Made by a program: the position numbers and the translations under genes. Source: Arthrobacter sp. ok362 (GTDB lineage: Bacteria; Actinomycetota; Actinomycetes; Actinomycetales; Micrococcaceae). From it: DNA of 64,000 nucleotides. The first letter of the stretch is position 1. Each line of letters begins with the position of its first letter. The notes under the pieces are model-generated. The model was not told the origin of the DNA. It saw only the letters and a program-made list of their open reading frames with translations, and searched no databases. The DNA lies in the NCBI RefSeq assembly GCF_900102785.1, contig NZ_FNGC01000014.1, positions 62,001 through 126,000 on the forward strand. Direction: 5' to 3'. This document shows positions 24,589 through 33,437 of the stretch, in pieces.

Positions 24589-25065
24589 TCAATGGACCGT
24601 GAGGAGCAATCCGAGCAGGGTGCCGTAGACCACATGGGCTGCCACGGCCACCGCCGGCGTCTGGATCCCGTAGTTCAGGCCCAGCAGGCCCGGCGGTTCA
24701 AGCGCGGCGCGGCTGGCCGGACCGGCCCTGGTGCTGGCCATTCGGGGATGGATGCCGGGCAGCAGGGGCAGGATGACGGTCAGCGCCACGGCCACGTGCA
24801 GGAGCCCCAGCAGGGCGCCGATCCACCACGTGGCCCTGCCGAGCAGCGCAAAAACTGCCGCGTAGCCGAGGGCGAAGACCTGTCCTGCCGCGAGGTGGAT
24901 GAAGAAACCGGCGATCCGCGCCCTGTCCGGATCCGGCGTGACGAGGCTGCCCAGGACCAGGGGCAGGTCGAGCCGGGTCCAGCCGGCCATCTGGCAGGCG
25001 ATCATCACCGCGGTCAGGGCCGTGGTGGCGAGCAGCCCGAACAGCGCCCAGCCTTGCCAGTCCAT
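24589..25065 (-). CDS. small integral membrane protein upstream of the GH15 gene
   Basis: A 158-residue protein with four hydrophobic stretches (about 5-27, 48-68, 72-95, 133-155), including GFFIHLAAGQVFALGYAAVFALLG and GIQTPAVAVAAHVVYGTLLGLLL. It resembles DUF6789-type membrane proteins; function unknown. ATG at 25065 is chosen because it places the first membrane helix at the N-terminus; the longer frame to 25191 adds basic, non-membrane residues. Same operon as the GH15 gene. Confidence 0.7.
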   Translation of the reverse strand: MDWQGWALFGLLATTALTAVMIACQMAGWTRLDLPLVLGSLVTPDPDRARIAGFFIHLAAGQVFALGYAAVFALLGRATWWIGALLGLLHVAVALTVILPLLPGIHPRMASTRAGPASRAALEPPGLLGLNYGIQTPAVAVAAHVVYGTLLGLLLTVH

Positions 25066-25194
25066 CTCAACCGCCGCCCCGCTGCTTGCGGGTGGGACCC
25101 GCTTGTGCCGCTTCCATAACGCACCTTCTAAAACTTGTTTGTTTAATTTTAGAGGGTGCAACGAGCGGCAGGCAAGGCCCGACGGCGGCAAGGG

Positions 25195-25333
25195 TCAGGG
25201 CAGCTCCCGGCGTTCGCCGACTGCGACTGCCGCCTCGGACTCCAGGCAGGCCATCCGCCGTCGTTCCAGGCTTTCCTGCTGTGGAGGCGAGGGGATCCGG
25301 GCCCCTTTCGCCCGGTTGCACCTGAGACACCGA
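25195..25333 (-). pseudogene. C-terminal fragment of a second HNH endonuclease
   Basis: In frame it reads CLRCNRAKGARIPSP, then QQESLERRR and AVAVGERRELP before TGA, matching the end of the intact HNH protein at 21890-22465. The upstream HNH core is absent. With the intact copy it forms direct repeats bracketing the GH15 and membrane genes. Confidence 0.7.
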
Positions 25334-25354
25334 GTCGGATTAGGAGAAGGAGTC

Positions 25355-25383
25355 GGCCGCCCGCAAGGGGATCCCTGGCCGTA
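25355..25383. repeat. gene-end palindrome (CCGCAAG...GATCC type)
   Basis: CCGCCCGCAAGGGGATCCCT belongs to the family described in the findings. It lies 36 bases past the RidA stop. Confidence 0.5.
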
Positions 25384-25418
25384 CGGCGACGGGTCGACTG
25401 GAGCCTGCAGGCGGCGCC

Positions 25419-25799
25419 TCAGCCGATGAAGGCTGTCATGCGGATCGAAACGAGAATTCCAGGCAGATCGACGCCGAGCTGGGCAACATAGCGTGTCGGG
25501 GGGTCATTCGGAAACCACCGTGCGTACTCCTCATTCAATCCCGCGAAGTCCGAAGGACTACTCAGCAGCACGCCGACCTCGACGACGTCTCCCAGGCCTG
25601 CACCCGCTGCTTGAAGGATAGCCTCGCAGTTCGCAAGAGCCTGGCGCGTCTGATCCTGAATGCTGTCGCCCGCGAGGTGGCCGTTGTTCGGGTCGGTGCC
25701 AACGATCCCCGAGACAAACACGAACGGCCCCGCTTTGACGCCCTGGCTGAAGAGCGGCGAACTCGGCGCCTTGGCCGACTTAACGATCTCCCTAGTCAT
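25419..25799 (-). CDS. RidA/YjgF/YER057c-family protein
   Basis: A 126-residue RidA-family protein: APSSPLFSQGVKAGPFVFVSGIVGTDP, TRQALANCEAILQAAGAGLGDVVEVGVLLSSPSDFAGLNEEYARWF, PTRYVAQLGVDLPGILVSIRMTAFI. Classical RidA has an Arg in the TR/SR segment (present) and a Glu near the C-terminus in VEIE; here the latter reads VSIR, so 2-imino-acid deaminase activity is doubtful and a subfamily role is more likely. Ordinary trimeric fold length. A palindrome follows its stop. Confidence 0.85.
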   Translation of the reverse strand: MTREIVKSAKAPSSPLFSQGVKAGPFVFVSGIVGTDPNNGHLAGDSIQDQTRQALANCEAILQAAGAGLGDVVEVGVLLSSPSDFAGLNEEYARWFPNDPPTRYVAQLGVDLPGILVSIRMTAFIG

Positions 25800-26030
25800 G
25801 ACTGGTCCTTTCCCTGGCCCAAATGGATGCTGGAAGCAGAATCACAGTCGTCGCTGAATAGCGCAACCATTGGCGCCCCTTTGTACGCACGGGAGTTGCC
25901 GCGTCCGATGAGGCATCGGGCGGCCCGCACCGGTTCCGACCTGCATCCGGCAAGCCTCCCATTTTGGTCCGTGATGTGACTTGCAGCGACAAGTGGCGGC
26001 ATACTGTCAGCGCTAAATGCCGCCTATGGT

Positions 26031-26056
26031 GTTCGTGAGCCGATCGGCTTGCGGAC
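26031..26056. repeat. gene-end palindrome
   Basis: CGTGAGCCGATCGGCTTGCG is a palindrome centred on CCGATCGG, 78 bases past the stop of the gene at 26134. Confidence 0.5.
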
Positions 26057-26133
26057 GCTCTCTCAGTCTCCTCGTTTGCCGGGGCGGGCACCCCACGTGA
26101 GGCGGCCCCAGACCGGTTTCAGGTCGATGCGAA

Positions 26134-26571
26134 TCAGAGCTGGCCCGTGGCCTTCCGCACCAGCTCCGCGATGACCTTCTCGTCGGCCGATGAGAGCTCG
26201 GTGATGGCGTAGGACGTGGGCCACATCGTGGCATCGTCGAGCTGTGCCGGCCCGAAGAACGCGAGGTTGCCGTAGCGAGCCTTGAACTTCGCGCGCTCCT
26301 GGTAGAACAGCACGGGCTTGCCGTCCGCGTTGGCATAGGCGGGGCTGCCATAGAGCAGCTTCGGGGCCAGCGATGGTGCGACTCCCGTGACGATCGCGTG
26401 AATGCGCTCTGCGTTCGTCCTGTCTGGCTCGTCGAGTGAGGCGATCTTGTCGAGAACCGACTGTAAGGCCTCGGCGGCGCTCTGCTGCGCCTTTAGCTCC
26501 TTGGCGCGCTGCTTCATCGCGGCCCGCTCCTCAGGGGTGAACTTGGACCCAGAACTTTTCGACTCAGCCAT
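26134..26571 (-). CDS. DUF1801/YdhG-like protein
   Basis: A 145-residue protein. An N-terminal charged helix (FTPEERAAMKQRAKELKAQQ) precedes a YdhG/DUF1801 core: IHAIVTGVAPSLAPKLLYGSPAYA, GKPVLFYQERAKFKARYGNLAFFGPAQLDDATMWPTSYAITELS. DUF1801 includes the Bacillus frataxin-like iron chaperone, but this function cannot be assigned here. Complete by length. Confidence 0.75.
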   Translation of the reverse strand: MAESKSSGSKFTPEERAAMKQRAKELKAQQSAAEALQSVLDKIASLDEPDRTNAERIHAIVTGVAPSLAPKLLYGSPAYANADGKPVLFYQERAKFKARYGNLAFFGPAQLDDATMWPTSYAITELSSADEKVIAELVRKATGQL

Positions 26572-26692
26572 GCGCTCATTCTTGCAGGCGAGGGTGAGCC
26601 CTGCGCTTCGTAGCGGCGTTTTTCAGGGCTGCTTGTCGCGCTGGGCGTCGCGTAAGGGGGATCGGTCTGCGACCCGTGTGTACGGTACTGAT

Positions 26693-27250
26693 ATGGTTTC
26701 TCCGCAGACGCTAAGCGAGGCCGATCGCCGCGTCGTCGCGACTTGGGCCGCAGACTGCGCTGAGCGAGTCGTGGCCTTATTTGAGGCAGAGGCTCCGGCA
26801 GACGCTCGCCCCCGCGACGCCATCGCCCGAGCCCGCGCCTTCGCTCGCGGTGAGCACAGTGCCGCCGAAGAGATCCGCCAGCGGTTTGTTGCTGGCCGTG
26901 CCGCACGCGAGGTGACTAGCCCTGCTGCGGTGGCTGCCGCCCGGTCTGCCACACAAGCCGCAGCCGTCGCTCACATGGGCGCGCACGCCTTGGGGGCAGC
27001 CGCGTACGCCGCGAAAGCGGCCGGACTGGCGGCGCCCGGTCGGCCCCAGACGGTCGACGACGAGATCCACTGGCAACTCGAGCACATGAGTGCCGAAGCC
27101 CGGTCCGCGCTTCGGCGTTTGCCACCTCTGGGTGGGAATTCCGCCGGTCCGCTGGGGCCAGGACTTCTCGCGTCCGGAATCCTCGCCTCGATCATCCGCG
27201 CGATCCAGGCCGACTTGGCTCGCCCTGACCAGCCTGCCTCCTCCAGCTGA
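26693..27250 (+). CDS. Imm-5-like putative immunity protein
   Basis: A 185-residue, Ala-rich helical protein: TLSEADRRVVATWAADCAERVVALFEAEAPADARPRDAIARARAFARGE, AAVAHMGAHALGAAAYAAKAAGL, DDEIHWQLEHMSAEARSALRRLPPL. This is the pattern of the Imm-5 family of putative polymorphic-toxin immunity proteins. No toxin gene is adjacent, so it is an orphan. ATG at 26693. A clear palindrome begins four bases after its stop. Confidence 0.75.
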   Translation: MVSPQTLSEADRRVVATWAADCAERVVALFEAEAPADARPRDAIARARAFARGEHSAAEEIRQRFVAGRAAREVTSPAAVAAARSATQAAAVAHMGAHALGAAAYAAKAAGLAAPGRPQTVDDEIHWQLEHMSAEARSALRRLPPLGGNSAGPLGPGLLASGILASIIRAIQADLARPDQPASSS

Positions 27251-27254
27251 ATCT

Positions 27255-27286
27255 GCCGCCCGCAAGCTGATCGGCTTACGGGCGCC
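27255..27286. repeat. gene-end palindrome (best example)
   Basis: GCCGCCCGCAAG and CTTACGGGCGCC flank TGATCGG: an imperfect 12-base inverted repeat right after the Imm-5-like stop and before the convergent gene at 27408. A related half (GGCCGTTAGCGGACGG) lies at 27370. Confidence 0.65.
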
Positions 27287-27407
27287 AAGGGTGAGATTTA
27301 GCGCTGCGAAAATGCCGCCACTTATCGCTGCAATTCACACGCCATCAGCACTCGCGACAGTCTCACGAACGGCCGTTAGCGGACGGACCGAAGTTCATTG
27401 CCCGAGT

Positions 27408-27620
27408 TCATCCTTTGAGGGCCAGCTTGTATATCCCAGGACTCTTTCTGCTCGATATTTTGGGGATGGACAGACGAGCTGCGCACGCGCCGGTTGCGAC
27501 TTCGAGGAACAACAACGCGGCGGATACGTAAAAGTACCAGGGAGGAGACGAGCTGCTACCGGCCGATGCGAAGGCACCCACAATGAAAAATGGGACCGTT
27601 CCGAAGAGGAACCATGTCAC
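27408..27620 (-). CDS. small membrane protein
   Basis: A 70-residue protein with two transmembrane helices (WFLFGTVPFFIVGAFASAG and YFYVSAALLFLEVATGACAA). ATG at 27620 is preceded by AAGGGGTGAC. No family recognised; two-helix hairpin topology. Confidence 0.55.
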   Translation of the reverse strand: MTWFLFGTVPFFIVGAFASAGSSSSPPWYFYVSAALLFLEVATGACAARLSIPKISSRKSPGIYKLALKG

Positions 27621-27746
27621 CCCTTTCCCGGGGCCGGAGCACAGCTTCTAGCCCGCGGCGCCCCGCGCGGCCCTTGCCATCCCCGCGGCCGTTCGGGATG
27701 ATGCCTAAGGCGCGGTGCTTTAGTGCCTAAGCCGAAAGGGGCGCCG

Positions 27747-28466
27747 ATGCTACAGGCATTTGGCTGGGGTCTGGTTGCCGGGTCCTCGTACTTCCTGGGT
27801 GGGCTGCTCGCCCTGCGGTGGCGCGTCGGCAACAGCGTCCTGCTCGGCATCCTGACCGGGCTCGGTGCCGGCGCCCTGCTCTCGGCCGTCGCCTACAAGC
27901 TCGTCGCCGAGGCCGGGCGGCTGGCCGGCGGAAGCGGTTACGTCGGGGTGGGACTGATCGGCGGGGCCGTGACGACGGCGTGGGTGGTGACGGGTGCCGT
28001 GCGCGGCCGGCGGCTGTCCGAACCTCCCGTCCACGAGCCCAGGTTCCTTGTGATCGGGCTGTCCGTGGTCGCCGAAGCGGTTGTTATCACCGGGGCGCTA
28101 CTCAGCGGCTACGGCATCAGTGCCGCGGTGCTTGCCGCTGTCTTCCTCTGCGGCGTGCCCGAAGCCATGGCCGACACCGGACCGCTGCGCAAGTCAGGCA
28201 TGACCACCCGCCACGTCATGTCCGCCTGGCTGGCCATGACGTTCTTATGCGCCGCGTCGGTGGCCCTCTTCACGCTGCTGCTGCGGGCAGCCCCGCCCGA
28301 GGTGGTGGCCTTCGCGCTGGCCTTCGCCGGCGGCGGCATCCTGACGAACGTAACGACCCGCATGGTCCCGGAGGGGCTCCGGGACGCCGGCGCCGCCACC
28401 GGCATCGCGATCGCCGTCGGCTTCGGCCTCTCGTTCGCCCTTGTGGAGATCCTCGGCGGGCACTGA
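27747..28466 (+). CDS. ZIP-like metal transporter / permease
   Basis: A 239-residue protein with about seven to eight hydrophobic helices. Features include GLGAGALLSAVAYKLVAEA, VVAEAVVITGALLSGYGISAAVLAAVFLCGVPEAMADTGPLRKSG and FAGGGILTNVTTRMVPEGL, which recall the ZIP/GufA family (Glu/His-containing helices IV-V), though the canonical HN..EG motifs are weak, so it may be a ZIP-like relative with other cargo. ATG at 27747 follows AAAGGGG; the longer frame from 27723 is less likely. Confidence 0.65.
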   Translation: MLQAFGWGLVAGSSYFLGGLLALRWRVGNSVLLGILTGLGAGALLSAVAYKLVAEAGRLAGGSGYVGVGLIGGAVTTAWVVTGAVRGRRLSEPPVHEPRFLVIGLSVVAEAVVITGALLSGYGISAAVLAAVFLCGVPEAMADTGPLRKSGMTTRHVMSAWLAMTFLCAASVALFTLLLRAAPPEVVAFALAFAGGGILTNVTTRMVPEGLRDAGAATGIAIAVGFGLSFALVEILGGH

Positions 28467-28497
28467 GGCCGCGGCCGGTTTCATCCCTGGCAGCTGA

Positions 28498-28881
28498 TCA
28501 TGGGAGCCGCCCCATGCGGGCATCCCCGGCTACCTGCCCAGCCACGAGACGATATTCGGTCCCTGAGTCGTCAGTGATCTGCACTTCGACCGGTTCGAAA
28601 GCCAGCACACCGGGCATGGTTGGCATAGGTCCAGCGCTCTCTGCGCCGTCAGTCCTTCTCCGCTCCACCCATTGGAGTCGAGCCTGGTCATAGCGGTGAT
28701 CTCGTAGCCCGGTTTCGTGGCCGCGAATGGCCTCAAGGCTGATCTTGACACCCCGTTCGCCGGGCCCTACTTGGACATGCCCCGGGATGTCCGACGTAAG
28801 CTCAATGCCCGCAAAACGCACGTCCACGCCGTCGATCGTCGCGACAACGAGATCTCCCGGAGCTGAAATCACCTTCGTCAT
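28498..28881 (-). CDS. hypothetical protein
   Basis: A 127-residue soluble protein: DLVVATIDGVDVRFAGIELTSDIPGHVQVGPGERGVKISLEAI at the N-terminus and VEVQITDDSGTEYRLVAGQVAG at the C-terminus, a beta-rich pattern. No family recognised. Convergent with the ZIP-like gene. Confidence 0.5.
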   Translation of the reverse strand: MTKVISAPGDLVVATIDGVDVRFAGIELTSDIPGHVQVGPGERGVKISLEAIRGHETGLRDHRYDQARLQWVERRRTDGAESAGPMPTMPGVLAFEPVEVQITDDSGTEYRLVAGQVAGDARMGRLP

Positions 28882-29079
28882 GGACCCACCCTAACGGCAC
28901 GCTCAGCCGTCCCGGTTGGGGAATCCTCTACGGGACACTGTCTTCTGTCGGCGCTGGAATGCTGTGAATCGCAGACTCATCTGGATCGTTTTTCGCAGCG
29001 CTATTTGGCATGGCCCACTGATCCCCGCCGGTCCCGTGAGCGGGTGGGCTTGTACTTAGAATTTCGCTCGACCTACGCC

Positions 29080-29451
29080 TCAGGAGCAAGTTTGAAGGAG
29101 GCTCGTGGCACCAGGGCGTTCGTGGAAAGTCACGGTGTGGCCGCTGTCGTCGTGGAAGACGGCCTGCGAGCCTGCCACGGTGATGGTGCCCGATTGGTAG
29201 GGGTTGCCCCAGCCCGCAGGGGGATTTCCGTGGCCGTCGTTCAGCGGTTGGTCGGCGAGGAAGAAGGTGTCCTGCACCCGTGCCTCATAGATGCCGCAAT
29301 GAGTGAAGAGGGCGAAAGGGACACTCGAGACGGGGGTGGTTGCCGGACTTGTCGAGGCATCGATTGTCGGCGGTGCCGGCGCTGCACATCCACTCATCAC
29401 CGCCATCGCGGCTGCCGCAGCGGCGATGCACCGAACATATCGAGTTGCCAT
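29080..29451 (-). CDS. small exported lipoprotein
   Basis: A 123-residue protein with a lipoprotein signal peptide: RYVRCIAAAAAAMAVMSGC, with lipobox VMSGC and Cys22 as the lipidation site. The mature part begins with a Pro/Thr/Ser-rich linker and continues FALFTHCGIYEARVQDTFFLADQPL, GWGNPYQSGTITVAGSQAVFHDDSGHTVTFHERPG, a short beta-rich domain of the kind seen in actinobacterial secreted proteins of unknown function. ATG at 29451. Confidence 0.75.
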   Translation of the reverse strand: MATRYVRCIAAAAAAMAVMSGCAAPAPPTIDASTSPATTPVSSVPFALFTHCGIYEARVQDTFFLADQPLNDGHGNPPAGWGNPYQSGTITVAGSQAVFHDDSGHTVTFHERPGATSLLQTCS

Positions 29452-29505
29452 GCGCCAAGGCTCGCTTACGATGGGTGCGCGGTCAAGAACCTGACCATCT
29501 CGATT

Positions 29506-29836
29506 ATGAAAGTAGTTCTGCTCGGCGCCGGCTTCTCGCGAGCAATCAGTCCAGAAATGCCCCTGATGAAACGGCTCGGACCATTGGTGCTCAAGGTGAT
29601 CCCGAAACTGGTCAAACGCGACATCAAGCGGCTGCGCACCGCCGTCCAGGACGCCAAGAACCACCCCGCCGGAACCGGCGATCACCCGGCCCTCCACGAA
29701 GCTCGGAAGACGGCAAACGCCTGCGCTACGCGGCCGAAGCAGCCTCCTCATCAACCCGAAGAAAGCCTCGCAACTGGTGGACGCAGCCCACAAAGTCCAA
29801 AAGGTCCTGGGAGACCACCAGGACAGGACCAAATAA
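29506..29836 (+). pseudogene. SIR2-like N-terminal stub joined to a frameshifted CHAD-domain fragment
   Basis: From ATG 29506 the frame reads KVVLLGAGFSRAISPEMPLM, the opening of a SIR2-like NAD-binding domain, then passes after ~25 codons into VIPKLVKRDIKRLRTAVQDAKNHPA and DHPALHEARKT, typical of CHAD domains. Continuation of the CHAD sequence (KRLRYAAEAAS, then NPKKASQLVDAAHKVQKVLGDHQD) needs two frame changes near 29715 and 29750 before TAA at 29834. It is composite debris of two genes, not a functional protein. Confidence 0.65.
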
Positions 29837-30460
29837 CAACACCCAGCCGTCGACGAGTCTTCTAACCCGAATCCCTCGCGTTCCGGAAAGCCCTGACAAA
29901 CAGACTCTGGACCCAACAGCCGGCGGCCGCGCCAGCGGACGCCCAACAACTGGTTGAAGCGCAGCGGAAACGTCGTAGACACAACAGGGCCAGGGTGTGA
30001 CGGAGCTCTGCGACGGCACGCCTTGACCCCAGCAGCCGCGTGCCCCGCCGAGATGTCGGGTTGTCCGTATGTCAGCGGTCCAGAAGCTATTCCAAAACCG
30101 GAGGCCGGCTTCCCCCGGCCTCATCGCCGCGCGCTGACCAGCCGCGGAGTAAGTAAGAAGCGCCGCGACCAGTCCAAGCCAGGCGCGGTGCAGGCACCGA
30201 GCTCGAGGATGCCCTGCGCTGGGCATGGTGGACCGCCAGCTGGCTGCAGCCAGCTGTGGATGCTGTTCTCTGTGAGTTCAGCGGCGCGTAACTGGCTCGT
30301 CACAGGGACGCAAGACCGGGCCGGGAGGCTTTGGGGGCCGGGATCCCGCCCCCATGTATTTGCGTCCCTCAAGCCGCCGGGGGAGAGCCTCCCGGGACCG
30401 AACGTGGAAACGCCGCCCTCAGTGTCTCGGGCACTCAGGGCCGAGATGAGGAGAACCGCA
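29837..30460. other. intergenic region with dispersed repeat copy 2 (29968-30022)
   Basis: About 620 bases without a convincing gene. It contains the second copy of the repeat at 6565-6618 in opposite orientation. GAGGAG just before 30461 is the ribosome site of the next gene. Confidence 0.55.
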
Positions 30461-33358
30461 ATGGCCAAACCGCCAGAAACCACCCGAAAATCCCCCCAAG
30501 AGCAACGACCCAGTCGGTGGGGCCTGCATCGGCTGCCGACGTCACTGCACGGCCGCAAGCCGCTATCAATGGCGGCCGCGAGCTGCGCGCTCGTCCTCTT
30601 GGGTGGAGGCATCGCCGCCGCGTCGACGATCCCGTTTGGGCAGCAGCAGGTCGGGTCCCAGAACGAAAACGGGGAGCAGATCTCCTCGAATCAGGTGATC
30701 AAGCCCATCGGTGACCGTCTGATGACGCCGTTCGGCAAGATCATGGGCTCGACCCTCAGCCCGAATGGCCGTTATCTCGTCGGGACGAGTGCCGACCGCT
30801 CGGTCGACCTGCAGGTCTTCGACCTCACAACGTATAAGCCTGTGGCTGCTGCGGGCACCCTCGCTGCCGCCTCGTTTGCTACCGCGGCGGGCAATGCGGG
30901 CTACGCGAACATGGCGTACCAGCACATCACGGATGGTTCCGTGGGTCAGGATGGCCCGGTCTTTTCGCCCGACGGGAAGTTCCTCTATGAGCCTGTCGCG
31001 ACCGGCATCGTCCGTTACCCCTTCAACCCGGACGGCTCGCTCGGGACCGGCACGACGATCAGCATTCCGAACGCGGGCGACAAGCAGGCCCTGACTGCCG
31101 GCATGGCGTTTTCCCCCGACGGCTCAACCCTGTACGCGGCCGTGAACGGCCAGAACGCGGTCGTCGCGATCGACCCGGTGGCCGGTACGATCAAGCAGAC
31201 TTTCAGCACGGGTATCGCCCCGCGGCAGCTGAAGTTCGTCGGTACAAAGCTGTACGTCTCCAACGAGGGAGGCCGCCGGGCCCTCCCCGGGGAACCGACC
31301 ATGGACTCCTACGGCACGCAGGTTCCCGCGGACCCCAAGCTCGGAACCTCCACGACCGGCACGCTGAGCGTCATCGACACGGCCAATGCCACGGCGGCGG
31401 TTTCTTCAATCGACGTTCAGCTGCACCCGACCGCGATGTACCTTGACGGCTCCACGCTGTACGTGGCGAACACCAACAGCGACACCGTCTCAGTGGTGGA
31501 CACGGCAAGCAACAAGGTCATGCAGACCATCGGCACCCAGCCGTGGGCCTCATCCCAGGTCGGCTATGAGCCGACAGGCATCACCATGCAGGGGGACCAC
31601 CTGCTGATCTCGCTGGGACGCGCGAACGCGGTCGCGGTCTACAAGGTCAACAAGCAGGACCCGAAGGACCCGGCCAGCTACATTGGCCTGCTCCCGACGG
31701 ACTACTACCCCGGCAACGTCACCGCGGTGAAGGGCCAGATTGTGGTCACCAATATCCGCGGCATCGACGCGCTCGGCCCCGAGCAGAGCATCAGCGAGGG
31801 CCCGGGCACCACGGCTGCGACCGGCCACGGCACGCACTCCACCACGGCCTCGCTCACCAAATTCACGCTGCCCGGCGACGACCGGATCCAGCAGTACACC
31901 GACACCGTGTTCCAGCAGAACGGCTGGGACGGCAGCGCCGTCAAGCAGGCAACAGAGGGTCAAGCCGACCACGGCGCGGCCGTGGCCGTGCCGAAGCGGA
32001 TCGGGGAACCGTCGGCGATCAAGCACGTGTTCCTGATCGTGAAGGAGAACCGCACCTACGACCAGGTCTATGGCGACATGAAGCAGGGCAACGGCGACGC
32101 GTCACTGGCCCAGTTCGGCGCGAAGGTGACCCCGAACCAGCACGCTCTCGCCAGCCAGTTCGGCCTGTACGACAACACGTACGACATCGGTACGAACTCG
32201 GCCGAGGGCCACAACTGGATGATGCAGGGCGACGACCCGGCGTATACGGAGACCAGCGCCGGTGAGTACAAACGCTCGTACGACACCGAGAATGACGTCC
32301 TGGGCCACCAGCGCTCCGGGTTCCTCTGGACCGCGATCCAGGATGCAGGCAAGACCGCCAGGAACTACGGGGAGTTCGACTCCACTGAGGGCAAACCGGC
32401 CGGCGCGACCTGGCAGCAGTACTACTGCGCGGCCACGAGCACGATGGCCGGCGGCGACCCGGCACAGCTCTTCACCCCGGCACTGCAGATGCACGCCGGC
32501 TCGTCCATCCCCTCGCTCAGCGCGATCACGGACCCGAACGCGGCCCCGTTCGACACCTCGGTCCCGGACATCTACCGCTACGAGACCTGGAAGCAGGACT
32601 TTGAAAAGAACGGCCCGAAGAACTTCCAGATGACGTGGCTCTCGAGCGACCACACCGGCGGCACCGCCGACCCCAGGGCGCAGGTCGCCGACAACGACCT
32701 CGCCGTGGGCAAGATCGTTGACGAGATCTCGCACTCCCAGTACTGGAAGGACTCCGCGATCTTCATCGCCGAGGACGACAGCCAGAACGGCACCGACCAC
32801 GTCGACGGCCACCGCGCCCCGGTCCAGGTCATCAGCCCCTACGCGGCGCACGGCAAGACCGTCAGCACCTTCTACTCACAGATCAACATGGTCCGGACCA
32901 TCCAGCAAATCCTCGGCGCCCAGCCGCTGAACCAGAAAGTCGCCGCGGCCACACCGATGTTCGACGCCTTCACCAACAAGGCCGATCTGACACCGTTCAA
33001 CGCCGTCCCGAACCAGATACCACTCACCGAGGGTGTCAAGACCGCGCCCGCCTGCGGCCCCGACACCTTGGGCCAGACCGGGCCCGGCGCCGCCGCGGTC
33101 AACGACGACGCAGCCAAAGCCGTCGCTGTCCCGGCCCCGATGAAGGAAACTGCCGAACAGTGGGGCAACTGGTCCGAGCAGCAGCACCTGACAGGCAACG
33201 GCGCGAAGGAAGACTCCGCGAACCCCAACCTGTTCAACCGCTGGACCTGGTACCAGACCCACAACTGGAAGAGCCCATACCCCGGCGACGACAAAATCTA
33301 CGGCCCGAACGACGTACCGGACATCCCCGCCGGCTCGACAAACCACGAGGACGGCTGA
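30461..33358 (+). CDS. exported beta-propeller phosphoesterase family protein
   Basis: A 965-residue protein with a membrane or signal segment (LSMAAASCALVLLGGGIAAAS, about 40-60). Residues ~75-500 are YVTN/Lactonase-like propeller blades (TLSPNGRYLVGTSADRSVDLQVFDL, VFSPDGKFLYEPVATGIVRY, MAFSPDGSTLYAAVNGQNAVVAID, GTLSVIDTAN...LYVANTNSDTVSVVDTASNKV). Residues ~530-870 match the alkaline-phosphatase/phospholipase-C-like phosphoesterase family: IKHVFLIVKENRTYDQVYGDM with the nucleophile region, DNTYDIGTNSAEGHNW, DSAIFIAEDDSQNGTDHVDGHRAPVQVISPYA. It may cleave phosphate esters outside the cell. ATG at 30461 follows GAGGAG. A terminator follows at 33404. Confidence 0.88.
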   Translation: MAKPPETTRKSPQEQRPSRWGLHRLPTSLHGRKPLSMAAASCALVLLGGGIAAASTIPFGQQQVGSQNENGEQISSNQVIKPIGDRLMTPFGKIMGSTLSPNGRYLVGTSADRSVDLQVFDLTTYKPVAAAGTLAAASFATAAGNAGYANMAYQHITDGSVGQDGPVFSPDGKFLYEPVATGIVRYPFNPDGSLGTGTTISIPNAGDKQALTAGMAFSPDGSTLYAAVNGQNAVVAIDPVAGTIKQTFSTGIAPRQLKFVGTKLYVSNEGGRRALPGEPTMDSYGTQVPADPKLGTSTTGTLSVIDTANATAAVSSIDVQLHPTAMYLDGSTLYVANTNSDTVSVVDTASNKVMQTIGTQPWASSQVGYEPTGITMQGDHLLISLGRANAVAVYKVNKQDPKDPASYIGLLPTDYYPGNVTAVKGQIVVTNIRGIDALGPEQSISEGPGTTAATGHGTHSTTASLTKFTLPGDDRIQQYTDTVFQQNGWDGSAVKQATEGQADHGAAVAVPKRIGEPSAIKHVFLIVKENRTYDQVYGDMKQGNGDASLAQFGAKVTPNQHALASQFGLYDNTYDIGTNSAEGHNWMMQGDDPAYTETSAGEYKRSYDTENDVLGHQRSGFLWTAIQDAGKTARNYGEFDSTEGKPAGATWQQYYCAATSTMAGGDPAQLFTPALQMHAGSSIPSLSAITDPNAAPFDTSVPDIYRYETWKQDFEKNGPKNFQMTWLSSDHTGGTADPRAQVADNDLAVGKIVDEISHSQYWKDSAIFIAEDDSQNGTDHVDGHRAPVQVISPYAAHGKTVSTFYSQINMVRTIQQILGAQPLNQKVAAATPMFDAFTNKADLTPFNAVPNQIPLTEGVKTAPACGPDTLGQTGPGAAAVNDDAAKAVAVPAPMKETAEQWGNWSEQQHLTGNGAKEDSANPNLFNRWTWYQTHNWKSPYPGDDKIYGPNDVPDIPAGSTNHEDG

Positions 33359-33403
33359 TCAGCACCTGACCATCCGACAACCGGCGATCACCGATCCACA
33401 AAC

Positions 33404-33437
33404 CTGAAGGCCACCTCCAGACGGAGGTGGTCTTCAG
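33404..33437 (+). terminator. hairpin after the phosphoesterase gene
   Basis: CTGAAGGCCACCTCC pairs with GGAGGTGGTCTTCAG (one mismatch) around AGAC, 45 bases after the stop. Confidence 0.7.

Noticed and set aside
23083..25119. 678-codon plus-strand frame opposite the GH15 gene
   Set aside because: Arg/Gly/Pro-rich with no family; it is the antisense shadow of a well-supported GH15 gene in high-GC DNA.
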